A stretch of 64,000 nt of DNA from Desmonostoc geniculatum HA4340-LM1 (GTDB lineage: Bacteria; Cyanobacteriota; Cyanobacteriia; Cyanobacteriales; Nostocaceae): positions 1 to 64,000 of the forward strand of contig JAHHHB010000009.1 of assembly GCA_019359545.1 (NCBI GenBank), read 5' to 3'. Within the stretch, counting starts at the first letter, position 1; each line of letters begins with the position of its first letter. Below the pieces are notes generated by a model, which was given only the letters and a program-made list of their open reading frames with translations, did not search any database and was not told the origin of the DNA. The position numbers and the translations under genes were made by a program. This document shows positions 35,330 to 45,763 of this stretch, piece after piece.

Positions 35330-35670
35330 GAGTTAATTCTTTACAATTCAACACATATCATACCAAAACAGAGAATAAAAGAACACATTAAATCAGCAAA
35401 AAAGACCTCTTAACAAATGAAGAGGAGTCAGAATTCAGAATTCAGAAGTCAGAATACCCCATGCCTGAAGTCAGGGGTTTCAAACAAGCGAAAAATTTTT
35501 CTTTTCTCCACGGATAAATCCGGGGGCTTTAAACCTCTATTCATCCACCAGTCGCACAGCAGTCATTCTGACTCCTGGCGACTGACGCCTCTATTCTTCT
35601 TCGGTAAGAGTAGCATCTAGAGGCTATTTATTTACTTCTTGACCGAATAAAAAGCTTCTGCAATAGATAC
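35330..35670. other. Gene-free stretch with repeat fragments
   Basis: GGAGTCAGAATTCAGAATTC at 35423-35442, CCTGAAGTCAGGGGTTTCAA at 35464-35483, CACGGATAAATCCGGGGGCT at 35509-35528 and an inverted partner of the first repeat near 35570. The middle motif resembles the hairpins left at the ends of IS200/IS605-type elements, but no transposase or TnpB piece is present. Confidence 0.5.
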
Positions 35671-35859
35671 AGGACTTACGCAAGTGTCACAAAAAATAAA
35701 AATTTATTGCTTATAGTAAGGGCTACCCTACAGGTTCTGCGAAGCAGTACAGCCCTTATTTTGAGGACTAAAGTCCTCTCTGCGAGACGCTCTTGCTAGC
35801 TTGCTTCCCTGGAGGGGTACACTACGAACTTAAAATAATATGCCAGTTGCGTAAGTCCT
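35671..35859. mobile_element. Inverted-repeat element, AGGACTTACGCAA ends (copy 1)
   Basis: AGGACTTACGCAAGTG at the left and its inverted partner (AGTTGCGTAAGTCCT) at the right, 189 bp apart, with a TAAGGGCT...AGCCCTTA stem inside and GACTAAAGTCCTC. A shorter element with matching ends is at 46137-46219. No coding capacity. Confidence 0.7.
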
Positions 35860-35947
35860 ATTGGTATTATTGCTAGTCTACAAAAAATTGAAGTTGGCTT
35901 AGAGCAAACGCAACCCAACCATGTCCGTTGTGAAATCCTACCTTAGC

Positions 35948-36211
35948 TTAAGCCGCTTCTCGCAGTTGTGACGGCACACTCACCTCTGGAAACGAAAGCG
36001 AGAGTTGTTCGGCTTGAGGTATCGCAGCTTGTTCTAAAACTTGAACTTCAATATTTACACTCACCAAATAACTGCCTGTATCTGCACCAACCGCTTCAGC
36101 AATTAATTTGGCAATATCCGGACGCTTGGCTGTCAACGGATCGCGTAAAATGCAGCGATCCCATTCATGCTTGGCAGTCGGATTGAGGTTGAGAATATAA
36201 TGCTTCATCAT
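35948..36211 (-). CDS. Small hypothetical protein
   Basis: 87 residues, starting at one of two consecutive ATGs with AAAGGG eight bases upstream. MKHYILNLNPTAKHEWDRCI and VGADTGSYLVSVNIEVQVLE suggest a soluble alpha/beta protein; no family is recognised. Codon use and ribosome-binding site support a real gene. Upstream 36215-36340 has no gene. Confidence 0.6.
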   Translation of the reverse strand: MMKHYILNLNPTAKHEWDRCILRDPLTAKRPDIAKLIAEAVGADTGSYLVSVNIEVQVLEQAAIPQAEQLSLSFPEVSVPSQLREAA

Positions 36212-36340
36212 CGAATTAACCCTTTAACCCATCTTCCACAAGGTTTTCACAGAGCCGTTGTGCGTTTGACTAGGCTTTGTGAACGCTATCTACATTATAG
36301 TATATTTGTACTAAATTGGGGGGTGGGGAATGGGGAGTGA

Positions 36341-36378
36341 GGAGTTAGGAGTTAGGAGTTAGGAGTTGGGAGTTGGGA
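36341..36378. repeat. Tandem heptamer GGAGTTA/GGAGTTG
   Basis: Five tandem 7-base units (GGAGTTAGGAGTTAGGAGTT then GGGAGTTGGGA) preceded by GGGGAATGGGGAGTGAGG. The same unit, inverted, is found inside mfd at 17480-17510. Confidence 0.85.
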
Positions 36379-36414
36379 ATAAAATTTTCTCCCCATCTCC
36401 CCACCTCCCCATTC

Positions 36415-38235
36415 CTAGTTCCCTTTACCGTTCCCTTGGAAATTTAACAACTGCTCGTCATTCACCCAAATTGCTTGTTGAGGCACAGAAATTGAAATTC
36501 CGGCTTCGTCGAGAGCGATTTTCAGGCGGCGGCGAAACTCTCGTGCTACATCCCATTGTTTGAGAGGCTGTGTTTTAATCCAGACGCGAATAATCAAACC
36601 GCGATCGCCAAATTGATCTATTCCCAAAACTTGCGGCGGTTCTAAAATTTGACGCTGCCATTGGAATTCTTGACTCATCTTGTCTGCAACGGTTTTAATC
36701 AAGTTCAAAGCTTCTTCTGTATCGGCTTGGTAAGCGATAGGAATCGTTAAATCGGCTCGTGACCAACGACTAGAAAGATTAGCAACAACTTTAATTTCAC
36801 TATTGGGAATTGTGATTAAGCGCCCTTCGGAATCTCGCACCTGGGTCATCCGCAGATTGAGATTTTCTACTAAGCCTCCCACATCTCCCACATGAATCAC
36901 ATCACCCAAAGCGTACTGGTCTTCTAGGATGATCAGGAAACCGTTAATCGCATCTTTAATCAAGTTTTGCGAAGCTAAGGATACGGCAACACCAACCAAA
37001 CTGGCACCGGCTAGCAAGGGAACGATATCTATACCCAAGGATACCAGCCCTAGCAAAAAGCCTACTCCCACGCAGATAGCGGTAGCAATACTTTTAGTCA
37101 CACCAGAAAATGTAGAAACTCGCAGTTGCAGACGTGCAGAGCTTTCTGGGGTGAGGAAAGCACTACTGCTAATGAGAGTCGAGGCGAAGCGGTCAATCAA
37201 AGCATAGCTAAGACGCACAGCTACATAAGTTACCAGTGCAACAAAAGCTAATCGCAAAGGAAATTGGGCAGCGGTGAGAATCGCTACTTGAAATCCTCGT
37301 GTGTAGGGAAACAAACCCAAAATAAAGAAACTTCCACCGCCCCAAATTCCGGCTTGAGTTAGCTGGAACAATCGCCTCTTGGCTTCTTGGAGATGTCGGT
37401 GTTGCTGTTGATTTAGTTGTGTTGTAATTGGTTGAGCCGCTGTCGGAGTTGGAGAACTGAAGAGTCCATTTTGGGCTTGAAAGGTAACGGAGTCTGAATT
37501 TTTGCTGGAACGTCTCTGCCAGCTATATGCTCCCCAACTGATGATAATCATTGCCAGTGCCGTAGCCCCAGCAATCTTACCTTGGTCGATTAAAAATTGA
37601 GTTTGTCTCTCTTGTTTCGCCTGTTGTAAGTCTTCTTTTAATGAGTCAGCAATTTGATTTGCTGATGTTGAGATATCTACTTGTCGCAGCCCAGCATCCT
37701 CAGAAGTAATGGTCATCAGATACTGGTCATTGACATAAATAACTGGTAATTTGTTGACTTCCCGAACTTCTACCTTGACTGGCGTGTTTGCTGGTGACTG
37801 AAAGTAATTTCGGCTAATTGTCTCCAACTTCTTTTGGATGTCTTCTGAACGCTCAGGAAAGTTGGTTTTCGATCCTGCTATCTGAAATAGGCGACGACCA
37901 TCCAAATAAATCCAGCCGGAAACAACTCTATCGTTGGAATCATTGCTCACACTGCTGGGAGCTTGCAACTCCGGCAAAAAAGGAATCTGGGCGGTGGCTT
38001 TTGGCACAGATACAATGGTTACAGCCATTGAACCAGCGATCGCCATCATCACACCCAAACCTTTGCGACCTTTGGGTAACACACTCGTTTTAGACAAGTT
38101 GGACGCTTGATTGGGAGCCTCCAAGTGTGCCACAGGCTTGGCGATGTTGCCCAGGTATGTTTTGGGTGAAAATACCCGTCCCCGATCCTTTAAACCTTTA
38201 GCAAAGCTTGCGATCGCCAAAAATTGAAAGCGCAC
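36415..38235 (-). CDS. MscS-family mechanosensitive channel (large form)
   Basis: 606 residues. An N-terminal targeting/hydrophobic stretch (GVMMAIAGSMAVTIV) leads to a periplasmic-type domain of about 130 residues (VSGWIYLDGRRLFQIAGSKT), then about four membrane helices. The pore helix and MscS beta domain follow: IDIVPLLAGASLVGVAVSLA, NLIKDAINGFLIILEDQYA, GDVGGLVENLNLRMTQVRDSEGR and IPNSEI. It opens under membrane tension to release solutes on osmotic downshock; the extra domain is common in cyanobacterial and plant-type relatives. The final residues lie within 40 bp of a tandem repeat. Confidence 0.9.
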   Translation of the reverse strand: MRFQFLAIASFAKGLKDRGRVFSPKTYLGNIAKPVAHLEAPNQASNLSKTSVLPKGRKGLGVMMAIAGSMAVTIVSVPKATAQIPFLPELQAPSSVSNDSNDRVVSGWIYLDGRRLFQIAGSKTNFPERSEDIQKKLETISRNYFQSPANTPVKVEVREVNKLPVIYVNDQYLMTITSEDAGLRQVDISTSANQIADSLKEDLQQAKQERQTQFLIDQGKIAGATALAMIIISWGAYSWQRRSSKNSDSVTFQAQNGLFSSPTPTAAQPITTQLNQQQHRHLQEAKRRLFQLTQAGIWGGGSFFILGLFPYTRGFQVAILTAAQFPLRLAFVALVTYVAVRLSYALIDRFASTLISSSAFLTPESSARLQLRVSTFSGVTKSIATAICVGVGFLLGLVSLGIDIVPLLAGASLVGVAVSLASQNLIKDAINGFLIILEDQYALGDVIHVGDVGGLVENLNLRMTQVRDSEGRLITIPNSEIKVVANLSSRWSRADLTIPIAYQADTEEALNLIKTVADKMSQEFQWQRQILEPPQVLGIDQFGDRGLIIRVWIKTQPLKQWDVAREFRRRLKIALDEAGISISVPQQAIWVNDEQLLNFQGNGKGN

Positions 38236-39905
<1,670 letters not shown>

Positions 39906-39930
39906 TCTTAATTGATTAATTGATTTTTTT

Positions 39931-39963
39931 GGGGATAGGCGTTTTAGCTTATCCCTTTTTTTG
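39931..39963 (+). terminator. Rho-independent terminator of ahcY
   Basis: GGGATAGGC pairs with GCTTATCCC across GTTTTA, followed by TTTTTTTG, 25 bp after the stop. Confidence 0.85.
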
Positions 39964-40062
39964 TGTTTCGTGGATACTGTAAGTAGAACCCGCATGGTAG
40001 ATGCAAAGAGCGCAAAGTGCAAACTTATACCGTTTCAATTTAAGGTTGATATAAATACCCTG

Positions 40063-40289
40063 GTAGGTTAGCACAGCTGTCATTGGTGTTAACTTAAGGT
40101 GAAACCCTTGTCAAGACGTGATATTCATCACTCAACGCGTCACCCCACCCTAACCCTCCCCGTATGTATTGGGGAGGGAACTGCATTTCTTTTTCCCCCC
40201 TTTATAAGGGGGGATTAAGGGGGGTAAAGCGTATGTGGGACAAGCGTTTGAGCTTAAGTTAACACCAATACATAGCTGTGCTAACCTAC
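40063..40289. mobile_element. Foldback element, family A (copy 2, uninterrupted)
   Basis: The ends GTAGGTTAGCACAGCTGT/CATTGGTGTTAACTTAA and their inverted partner match the copy at 2602-3050. The interior CCCTCCCCGTATGTATTGGG and TTTATAAGGGGGGATTAAGG follow in the same order. This copy shows the pre-insertion state of the site occupied by the nested element in copy 1. No protein is encoded. Confidence 0.8.
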
Positions 40290-40373
40290 GATAAATCTAT
40301 ATGTATCATGATTTTAGTGAAATGTATTACTTAAAAAAATAGGTAATATAGAATTTATATTATTATTTTTTAT

Positions 40374-40790
40374 ATGTCAGCAAAAGATATTTTTCATAAT
40401 ATTGTGAAAGTAGCCTTAGAAAAAGATGGCTGGAAAATTACACATGATCCCTTGTTTTTTCAACTCTCTGAAAAAATTAGAATTAAAATAGACATGGGAG
40501 CGCAAAAGTTAATTTCGGCTGAAAAAGATGAGCAAAAAATAGCAGTAGAGGTAAAAAGTTTTATCGGGATATCAGCAATCTCAGAATTTCATGTAGCTGT
40601 TGGTCAATTTTTGAACTATAGGGTAGCATTAGAACAAAAAGACTCTCAACGATTATTATACTTGGCAATATCTCAAGATATCTACGAAGAATTTTTTATG
40701 GATTCTTTTATTCAAAGTGTATTAGAACGGTATCAAATCAATTTATTGGTTTTTCATGTTCAGAAACAGGAGATAGTATTATGGAAATAA
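40374..40790 (+). CDS. xisH: XisH family protein
   Basis: 138 residues. KDIFHNIVKVALEKDGWKIT, then EKIRIKIDMGAQKLISAEK and KIAVEVKSFIG are the XisH signature; the D...E-V-K arrangement is PD-(D/E)XK-nuclease-like. XisH was named as a controlling factor for excision of the fdxN element in Anabaena, but copies are widespread and most lie away from that element. The 3' end overlaps xisI by 10 bases. AT-rich relative to neighbours. It is directly preceded by a foldback element. An accessory or toxin-antitoxin-like role is possible. Confidence 0.92.
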   Translation: MSAKDIFHNIVKVALEKDGWKITHDPLFFQLSEKIRIKIDMGAQKLISAEKDEQKIAVEVKSFIGISAISEFHVAVGQFLNYRVALEQKDSQRLLYLAISQDIYEEFFMDSFIQSVLERYQINLLVFHVQKQEIVLWK

Positions 40791-41113
40791 GAGATTATCA
40801 GGAATTAGTGAAAAAAATCATCTATGAATATGCAAATGACCAACCGAAAGAATATTTAGAAAATACTGAAATTGTCTTTGATACAGAACGTGATCGCTAT
40901 TTATTATTGTATGTAGGATGGCATGATGAAGAAAGAGTGTATGGTTGTCCAATTCATATTAGTATCAAGGAGGAAAAAATTTGGATTCAGCGCGATTTTA
41001 CCGAAGAAGGAATAGCTAATCAATTAGTAGAATTAGGTGTGCCAACAACAGATATTGTTTTAGGTTTTAGAGCGCCTTATGTCCGTCAGTTCACTGGTTT
41101 TGCGTCTGTTTAA
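40781..41113 (+). CDS. xisI: XisI family protein
   Basis: 110 residues, full length for XisI: DYQELVKKIIYEYANDQP, DTERDRYLLLYVGWHDEERV, HISIKEEKIWIQRDFTEEGI, FRAPYVRQFTGFA. It is always encoded with XisH and is the smaller partner. A remnant of a second xisI, without xisH, is at 54889-55199. Confidence 0.92.
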   Translation: MEIRDYQELVKKIIYEYANDQPKEYLENTEIVFDTERDRYLLLYVGWHDEERVYGCPIHISIKEEKIWIQRDFTEEGIANQLVELGVPTTDIVLGFRAPYVRQFTGFASV

Positions 41114-41257
41114 ATTTTTTGAATTCTATCCCAACTGAAGTTGAAAGTTGAGTATATCAATTCTTAAACATTGCTAGATACATCGTTGATTAATTTTTTT
41201 TTGCATAGGCTTTTGGGTTACCCCAAAAGTAACTAAATTAAGGAGATTTTTCAAAGT

Positions 41258-41419
41258 ATGGTTTTACCTTCAATTCCAGCATTAGAGACAATTGTTAGCT
41301 GTTTAACGATCTTGCAGCCTCAAAATTCTTCAGAATATAAATCTTTAGATATAAATAAAAATACTCATAAAAGATTTATTATTTATTATTTTGGGCCTTT
41401 GTGCGAAACAATAAAATAA
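41258..41419 (+). CDS. Possible small protein of 53 residues
   Basis: ATG 41258 preceded by AAGGAG (12-base spacing, rather long) and a hairpin CTTTTGGG/CCCCAAAAG at 41211-41230. It reads MVLPSIPALETIVSCLTILQ and continues without known motifs. The surrounding 41114-41618 has no other gene. It may be a tiny gene behind xisHI or chance. Confidence 0.25.
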   Translation: MVLPSIPALETIVSCLTILQPQNSSEYKSLDINKNTHKRFIIYYFGPLCETIK

Positions 41420-41618
41420 CTTCAAAATCACAAACTCCGAAAAATACGAAGTAGTTTCCCTTTCCCAAAATGCGTGTTAAGCGCTGGCAGAATATATCTT
41501 ACCTAAATTGAAGACAAAAGTTCTTATCCCATTAGGATAATTCGTCAATAAACCTATTCCGAACTATAAATCGGTCAACTACCATAAATAACATTTTGTC
41601 TGCTTGCTCACACCATAA

Positions 41619-42671
41619 CTAAGACGGAATCATCGCTACCTTAATTACTTGACGCGCCTTCATCTCATAAAACACCTGTTCTAAATCTTTTAATGGCCGC
41701 TGTTCACTAATAAGTAATTCAAAGGGAATTTTCCGACTAGCTATTAGTGATAAAGCCGATCGCACATACTTTGGTGTATTATGAAACACGCCTTTTATGG
41801 TGAGTTCGCTATAGTGCAGTTGTTCTGTACTCACAGTAATGCTAGTATCCCGTGGACAGCCGCCGAATAAGTTGACTGTAGCACCAGGACGGGCGCAAGC
41901 GATCGCAGTTTCCCACACACTAGGCACTCCAGTGGCTTCAATCACCACATCTGCACCCCATCCTTGGGTGAGTTCTTTCACCACGCCGGGAATATCCGAG
42001 ATTTGATGATAATTAAAGGTCTGGGCTGCACCCAATTTCTTGCCAATTTCTAGTCTCTGGTCATTACCTCCCCACAGCAATACTTCAGCAGTATCCGCTA
42101 AAGTAGCTACAAACATCAGCCCGATCGCTCCATCTCCTAAAACGACTACTTTATCTTTGGGCTGAATATGAGAACGCGCTACGCCATGCAACACACAAGC
42201 TAGGGGTTCCGTCATGGCTGCCAATTCCCAGGGCAAGTCATCGGGAATCTGCAATAAATTATGCTGTACTATGGGTGCAGGAATTTTTAGATATTGGGCA
42301 AAAGTCCCATTGTTCCAGGTTAAATTGGGACACAATGAATATTCTTGACGTTGACAAAAAAAGCATTCCATGCATGGAGCGGAATTATTAGCGACAACGC
42401 GATCGCCTATTTGCCAATTTGTAACACCTGCTCCCAAGGCAACAATTCGCCCAGCAGCTTCATGCCCAAACAGTGTTGGCGGTTTCAACATTTTCGCATG
42501 ACCACCGCGCCGCCAGACTTTCAAATCTGTACCACAAGTTGTTGCTGTTCCCACTTGGATCGCAACTTCGCCAGCCGCAGGAGTAGGATCGGCAACCTCC
42601 TCTAGGCGTAAATCTTCTTGCCCGTAAAGTAATGCTGCTAACAAAGTTTTAAACCTATCAATTAGATCCAT
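41619..42671 (-). CDS. Zinc-dependent medium-chain alcohol dehydrogenase
   Basis: 350 residues, MDR superfamily. The catalytic zinc ligands are in TTCGTDLKVW (Cys) and FGHEAAGRI (His-Glu); the structural zinc site is PCMECFFCQRQEYSLC with four cysteines. The NAD(P)-binding turn is VLGDGAIGL. It resembles sorbitol/threonine-type dehydrogenases; the substrate is unknown. It oxidises a secondary alcohol or reduces a ketone in the cytosol. It is monocistronic on the minus strand. Confidence 0.9.
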   Translation of the reverse strand: MDLIDRFKTLLAALLYGQEDLRLEEVADPTPAAGEVAIQVGTATTCGTDLKVWRRGGHAKMLKPPTLFGHEAAGRIVALGAGVTNWQIGDRVVANNSAPCMECFFCQRQEYSLCPNLTWNNGTFAQYLKIPAPIVQHNLLQIPDDLPWELAAMTEPLACVLHGVARSHIQPKDKVVVLGDGAIGLMFVATLADTAEVLLWGGNDQRLEIGKKLGAAQTFNYHQISDIPGVVKELTQGWGADVVIEATGVPSVWETAIACARPGATVNLFGGCPRDTSITVSTEQLHYSELTIKGVFHNTPKYVRSALSLIASRKIPFELLISEQRPLKDLEQVFYEMKARQVIKVAMIPS

Positions 42672-42762
42672 CTGATTTTACCAGTTGGAACTATTTGATA
42701 GGTTTAAACTAAATTTGGTCTTGATTTTTAGTAAATTTTTATCAATCTTAAATGCTGAAAAA

Positions 42763-42948
42763 CTACGAATTCGCAGCTGTTTGGGGAAGGACTCCGGTAT
42801 TTCGGCTTTCCGCATTCGGCAAGCGGGTTACAGTTAACAGTGGTACTTCTTGTCGGCACGACAGGCAAAACCAATACAGTTCACCATGACGAACATGACG
42901 CAGGAGGGAACCACCGCAGCATGGGCAGGTGTTGGCTCTCGTACTCAT
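42763..42948 (-). CDS. Small zinc-ribbon protein
   Basis: 61 residues from ATG 42948, decided by a strong AAGGAGG eight bases upstream; a longer frame from 43041 is only overlap with the next gene. CPCCGG and CLSC form a four-cysteine zinc ribbon, with basic residues between (RHVRHGELYWF). It probably binds nucleic acid or protein. It follows the glycosyltransferase gene on the same strand by 58 bp, so co-transcription is possible. Confidence 0.7.
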   Translation of the reverse strand: MSTRANTCPCCGGSLLRHVRHGELYWFCLSCRQEVPLLTVTRLPNAESRNTGVLPQTAANS

Positions 42949-43006
42949 ACCAATGTCCTCCTTGAAATAAAAGTTGTTGTTTAAGCTAAGCAAAAAAAGC
43001 AGTTGA

Positions 43007-44077
43007 TTAAAAGCGGATGCTGCCCGCATGAATGCGGCCATTCGATTCTATGCGGTCTTTAATAATTTGTCTGTAAACAGCTTCATATCCGTTAACCATT
43101 TGGCTAACGCTAAAATTGTTTTCTACATATTTTCGACAGGTTTGACGATTGAGCTCCATTGCTAATGGAATCATTGCCGCCATTTCTGCATAGTTTTTGC
43201 AGATAAAACCTGTTTTTCCGCGAGCAATCACTTCAGGTACGGAGCCTAAATTCATGGCAATTACTGGTGTACCAGTTGCCATTGATTCGATCATTACTAA
43301 TCCAAAAGGTTCTTGCCAAGCGATGGGAAAAAGAGTAATCGCAGCATTGCCCAGAAGTTCAGTTTTTTCGGCGTGGTTGATTTCGCCTAAATATTCAATT
43401 TGCTGACCATCAATATGGGGGGCAATCTCTTGTTCAAAAAACTTAGAATCTCCTAAGTCAACTTTTCCAGCCATCTTTAAGCGCCAACCAGTTTGCTTAG
43501 CAATGGCGATCGCATGTTGTGGCCCTTTCTCTGGTGAAAAACGACCTAAAAATGCCAAATATGGAGGCTCTGACGGTTGAGCTACAAATGGATAATCTGT
43601 TAGCTCAATGCCGTTATAAACCGTGGCAACATAGTTAAGATCGATTTCACGCTGGGAGTTACTAATGCTGATGTATGGTTGCTTTTGGTGGTAGCTAAAT
43701 GCCTTACGGTTGTCCTTTGTAAAATTATTGTGCAGGGTATGCACTGTAGAAGTTGTTGTTATCAAACTCGCTAAAGGTAATGCCGAAATCCCTACATGAG
43801 AATGGATAATATCGAACTGGGCAGCGCGTTGATAAACTTGACTCAGTTCTAGCATTTCGTACACTACATACTCTTTAACATTTGGGTCTGAGCGCAATGC
43901 ACGCGGATAAACTGCTTCTAATTGAGCCATAGTTTGAGAATCACCAGAGGCAAACAAAGTTACCTCATGACCACGACGAACAAGTTCATCAGTTAAGCGA
44001 CTCACTACCAATTCTATTCCTCCATAGTTAGGAGGTGGAACCCTTTCCCATAAGGGGGCAACTTGAGCGATTTTCAT
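43007..44077 (-). CDS. Family 4 glycosyltransferase
   Basis: 356 residues. MKIAQVAPLWERVPPPNYGG, then RRGHEVTLFASGDSQT, FLGRFSPEKGPQHAI and QEPFGLVMIESMATGTPVIA (EX7E) are the GT-B family 4 pattern of the group seen in many cyanobacteria next to carbohydrate-metabolism genes. It acts in the cytoplasm on an unknown acceptor. The C-terminal residues RIHAGSIRF lie just before the zinc-ribbon gene. Confidence 0.9.
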   Translation of the reverse strand: MKIAQVAPLWERVPPPNYGGIELVVSRLTDELVRRGHEVTLFASGDSQTMAQLEAVYPRALRSDPNVKEYVVYEMLELSQVYQRAAQFDIIHSHVGISALPLASLITTTSTVHTLHNNFTKDNRKAFSYHQKQPYISISNSQREIDLNYVATVYNGIELTDYPFVAQPSEPPYLAFLGRFSPEKGPQHAIAIAKQTGWRLKMAGKVDLGDSKFFEQEIAPHIDGQQIEYLGEINHAEKTELLGNAAITLFPIAWQEPFGLVMIESMATGTPVIAMNLGSVPEVIARGKTGFICKNYAEMAAMIPLAMELNRQTCRKYVENNFSVSQMVNGYEAVYRQIIKDRIESNGRIHAGSIRF

Positions 44078-44531
44078 AAGTTGTTTCGGTTCAGTCTGTG
44101 AAATTGCCTCAATATAATGAATTACTTCATTATTTTATGAGAACAAAGCATTTGTACTTACTTTTTTGAAATTTAAATTAACCTAACAGGCTATCAAAGG
44201 CACAATATCGGTTAACCGTACCGGAAATTTTCTACCGACAAATCTCAGCACTATCGTTAAAACTCAACCCTGAGTTACACTTATAACCTATAGCCAATCA
44301 ATTAGTTGTTGCATCTGTCTTCGGGATCATAATCGAGTAGAATATTTTGTAGCAGAACTTACAAAATAGAATATTTGGTAGCTGAAAATACTAAATTATT
44401 AAACGGGATCAAATTATTCCAGCTTGGTTTAAAGGCGATGAGCAATAGGGTATATATTATAAATATTAAATAATTGTAGAAAAATTACATAATTTGTATT
44501 AGGAATTTACAAAAGTTTTGATAGCCTACTC
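44078..44531. other. Divergent intergenic region
   Basis: 450 bp between the glycosyltransferase and xth. An imperfect inverted repeat AGAATATTTTGTAGC...TTACAAAATAGAATATT lies at 44339-44375. Otherwise AT-rich with no gene. Confidence 0.5.
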
Positions 44532-45314
44532 ATGAAAATCGCTACTTGGAACGTCAACTCAATTCGCATTCGCCTAGAACAGGTTACTGATTGGTTAACT
44601 CATAATCCCGTTGATGTTCTCTGCTTGCAAGAAACCAAAGTCATGGATGCTGAGTTTCCGCGATCGCCCTTTGAGCAAATGGGCTATCATCTCGATCTAT
44701 CAGGGCAAAAATCCTATAACGGCGTAGCCCTAATCAGCCGCCAACCACTTCTAGACGTAAGCAGCGGATTTAGGGCGATTTTGAAAGATTTACTGCCGGA
44801 ATGGGATGAGCAAAAGCGAGTCATCACAGGTGTAATCGACGGTATTCGCATTGTAAATTTATACGTTCCCAACGGCGCAGCTGTAGGAACCGAAAAATAC
44901 GAATACAAACTGCGCTGGTTGACAGCCCTGCGTGAGTACCTGCGATTGCTGCTGTTGTCACAACCTGATATTTGCGTATGCGGCGACTTCAACATTGCCC
45001 TGGAAGCTAAAGATATTCACGAGCAAGTGAGTACAGAAAATCACATTATGGCAACAGAAACAGAACGCCAAGCCTTACGGGATATTCTGGCCTTGGGATT
45101 TGCCGATGCGTTTCGTAAATTTACTAGCGAAGGCGGAAATTATAGTTGGTGGGATTATCGCGCCGCCGCCTTTCGTCGCAATTTAGGTTGGCGGATTGAT
45201 CATCACTATCTCACACCCGTACTGTATGAACGCGCAAAAAGTTGCGTCATCGATGCTGCACCGAGAAAATTAACCCAACCCAGCGATCATGTACCGGTGA
45301 TTGTGGAATTATAA
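44532..45314 (+). CDS. xth: Exodeoxyribonuclease III / AP endonuclease
   Basis: 260 residues of the Xth family (EEP fold). TWNVNSIR, CLQETKVMD, YNGVALISR, VNLYVPNGA, CGDFNIAL and SDHVPVIVEL carry the catalytic Asn, Glu, Tyr, Asp-Asn and Asp-His. It removes abasic sites by cutting 5' and has 3'-exonuclease and phosphatase activity in base-excision repair. It is monocistronic, and a long foldback follows directly after the stop. Confidence 0.95.
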   Translation: MKIATWNVNSIRIRLEQVTDWLTHNPVDVLCLQETKVMDAEFPRSPFEQMGYHLDLSGQKSYNGVALISRQPLLDVSSGFRAILKDLLPEWDEQKRVITGVIDGIRIVNLYVPNGAAVGTEKYEYKLRWLTALREYLRLLLLSQPDICVCGDFNIALEAKDIHEQVSTENHIMATETERQALRDILALGFADAFRKFTSEGGNYSWWDYRAAAFRRNLGWRIDHHYLTPVLYERAKSCVIDAAPRKLTQPSDHVPVIVEL

Positions 45315-45329
45315 AAGGGACTGCGGACT

Positions 45330-45468
45330 CAATACTGCGTAGGTTTTGGATTTCCTGGTTGAGGCAAGCTGTTCAATAGCCGGGGGAGAAATGGAGGCTG
45401 GCGTTGAGTTTTGCCTAAGAAAGCAACGCCAGCTTCCCCTGCCTCAAGAGCTTATACGAGCAGTATTG
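45330..45468. other. Long multi-stem foldback (structured RNA or palindromic element)
   Basis: Three nested perfect stems: CAATACTGC (45330-45338) with GCAGTATTG (45460-45468); TTGAGGCA (45359-45366) with TGCCTCAA (45440-45447); GCTGGCGTTG (45397-45406) with CAACGCCAGC (45424-45433). The unpaired segments between stems are asymmetric. It lies between convergent xth and relE-type genes. It could be a folded noncoding RNA, a bidirectional terminator or a small foldback mobile element. No second copy is seen in the window. Confidence 0.6.
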
Positions 45469-45487
45469 ACTGGGGACTGGGTATTTG

Positions 45488-45763
45488 TCACAAGTTTTCG
45501 TACACCTCATCATCGTTCCGTTTGCCAACACGGAACACATCAACTAGTTGGTTTTCATCATCAATGGTGTAGAGAATTCTGTACTCTCCAGAATCAACAC
45601 GATAACCGCCTTCATAAGCCTTAAGAGCTTTACAATCTTGGGGTCTAGGAGTACCTTGAAGAGAAAGGATTTTAGAGACGATCTGCTTAAATTGTTTGGC
45701 TTGCAAATTCCGCAAGTTCTTTTCTGTAGTTTTAGCAATCCTGAGAGTGTAGCGCTCACTCAT
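45488..45763 (-). CDS. RelE/ParE-family toxin
   Basis: 91 residues from ATG 45763. YTLRIAKTTEKNLRNL, then GGYRVDSGEYRILYTIDDEN and VFRVGKRNDDEVYE are typical of RelE-type ribosome-dependent mRNA interferases (conserved R-x-G-x-Y-R-I). It overlaps the antitoxin stop by eight bases. Complete and probably active. Confidence 0.9.
   Translation of the reverse strand: MSERYTLRIAKTTEKNLRNLQAKQFKQIVSKILSLQGTPRPQDCKALKAYEGGYRVDSGEYRILYTIDDENQLVDVFRVGKRNDDEVYENL

Noticed and set aside
35464-35530. Possible IS200/IS605 end or TnpB guide-RNA remnant
   Set aside because: The CCGGATAAATCCGGGG-like hairpin is suggestive, but no TnpA, TnpB or defined element boundary is present, so it is listed only as a repeat.
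42949-43041. N-terminal extension of the zinc-ribbon protein
   Set aside because: It overlaps the 3' end of the glycosyltransferase gene, and the internal ATG 42948 has a strong AAGGAGG.
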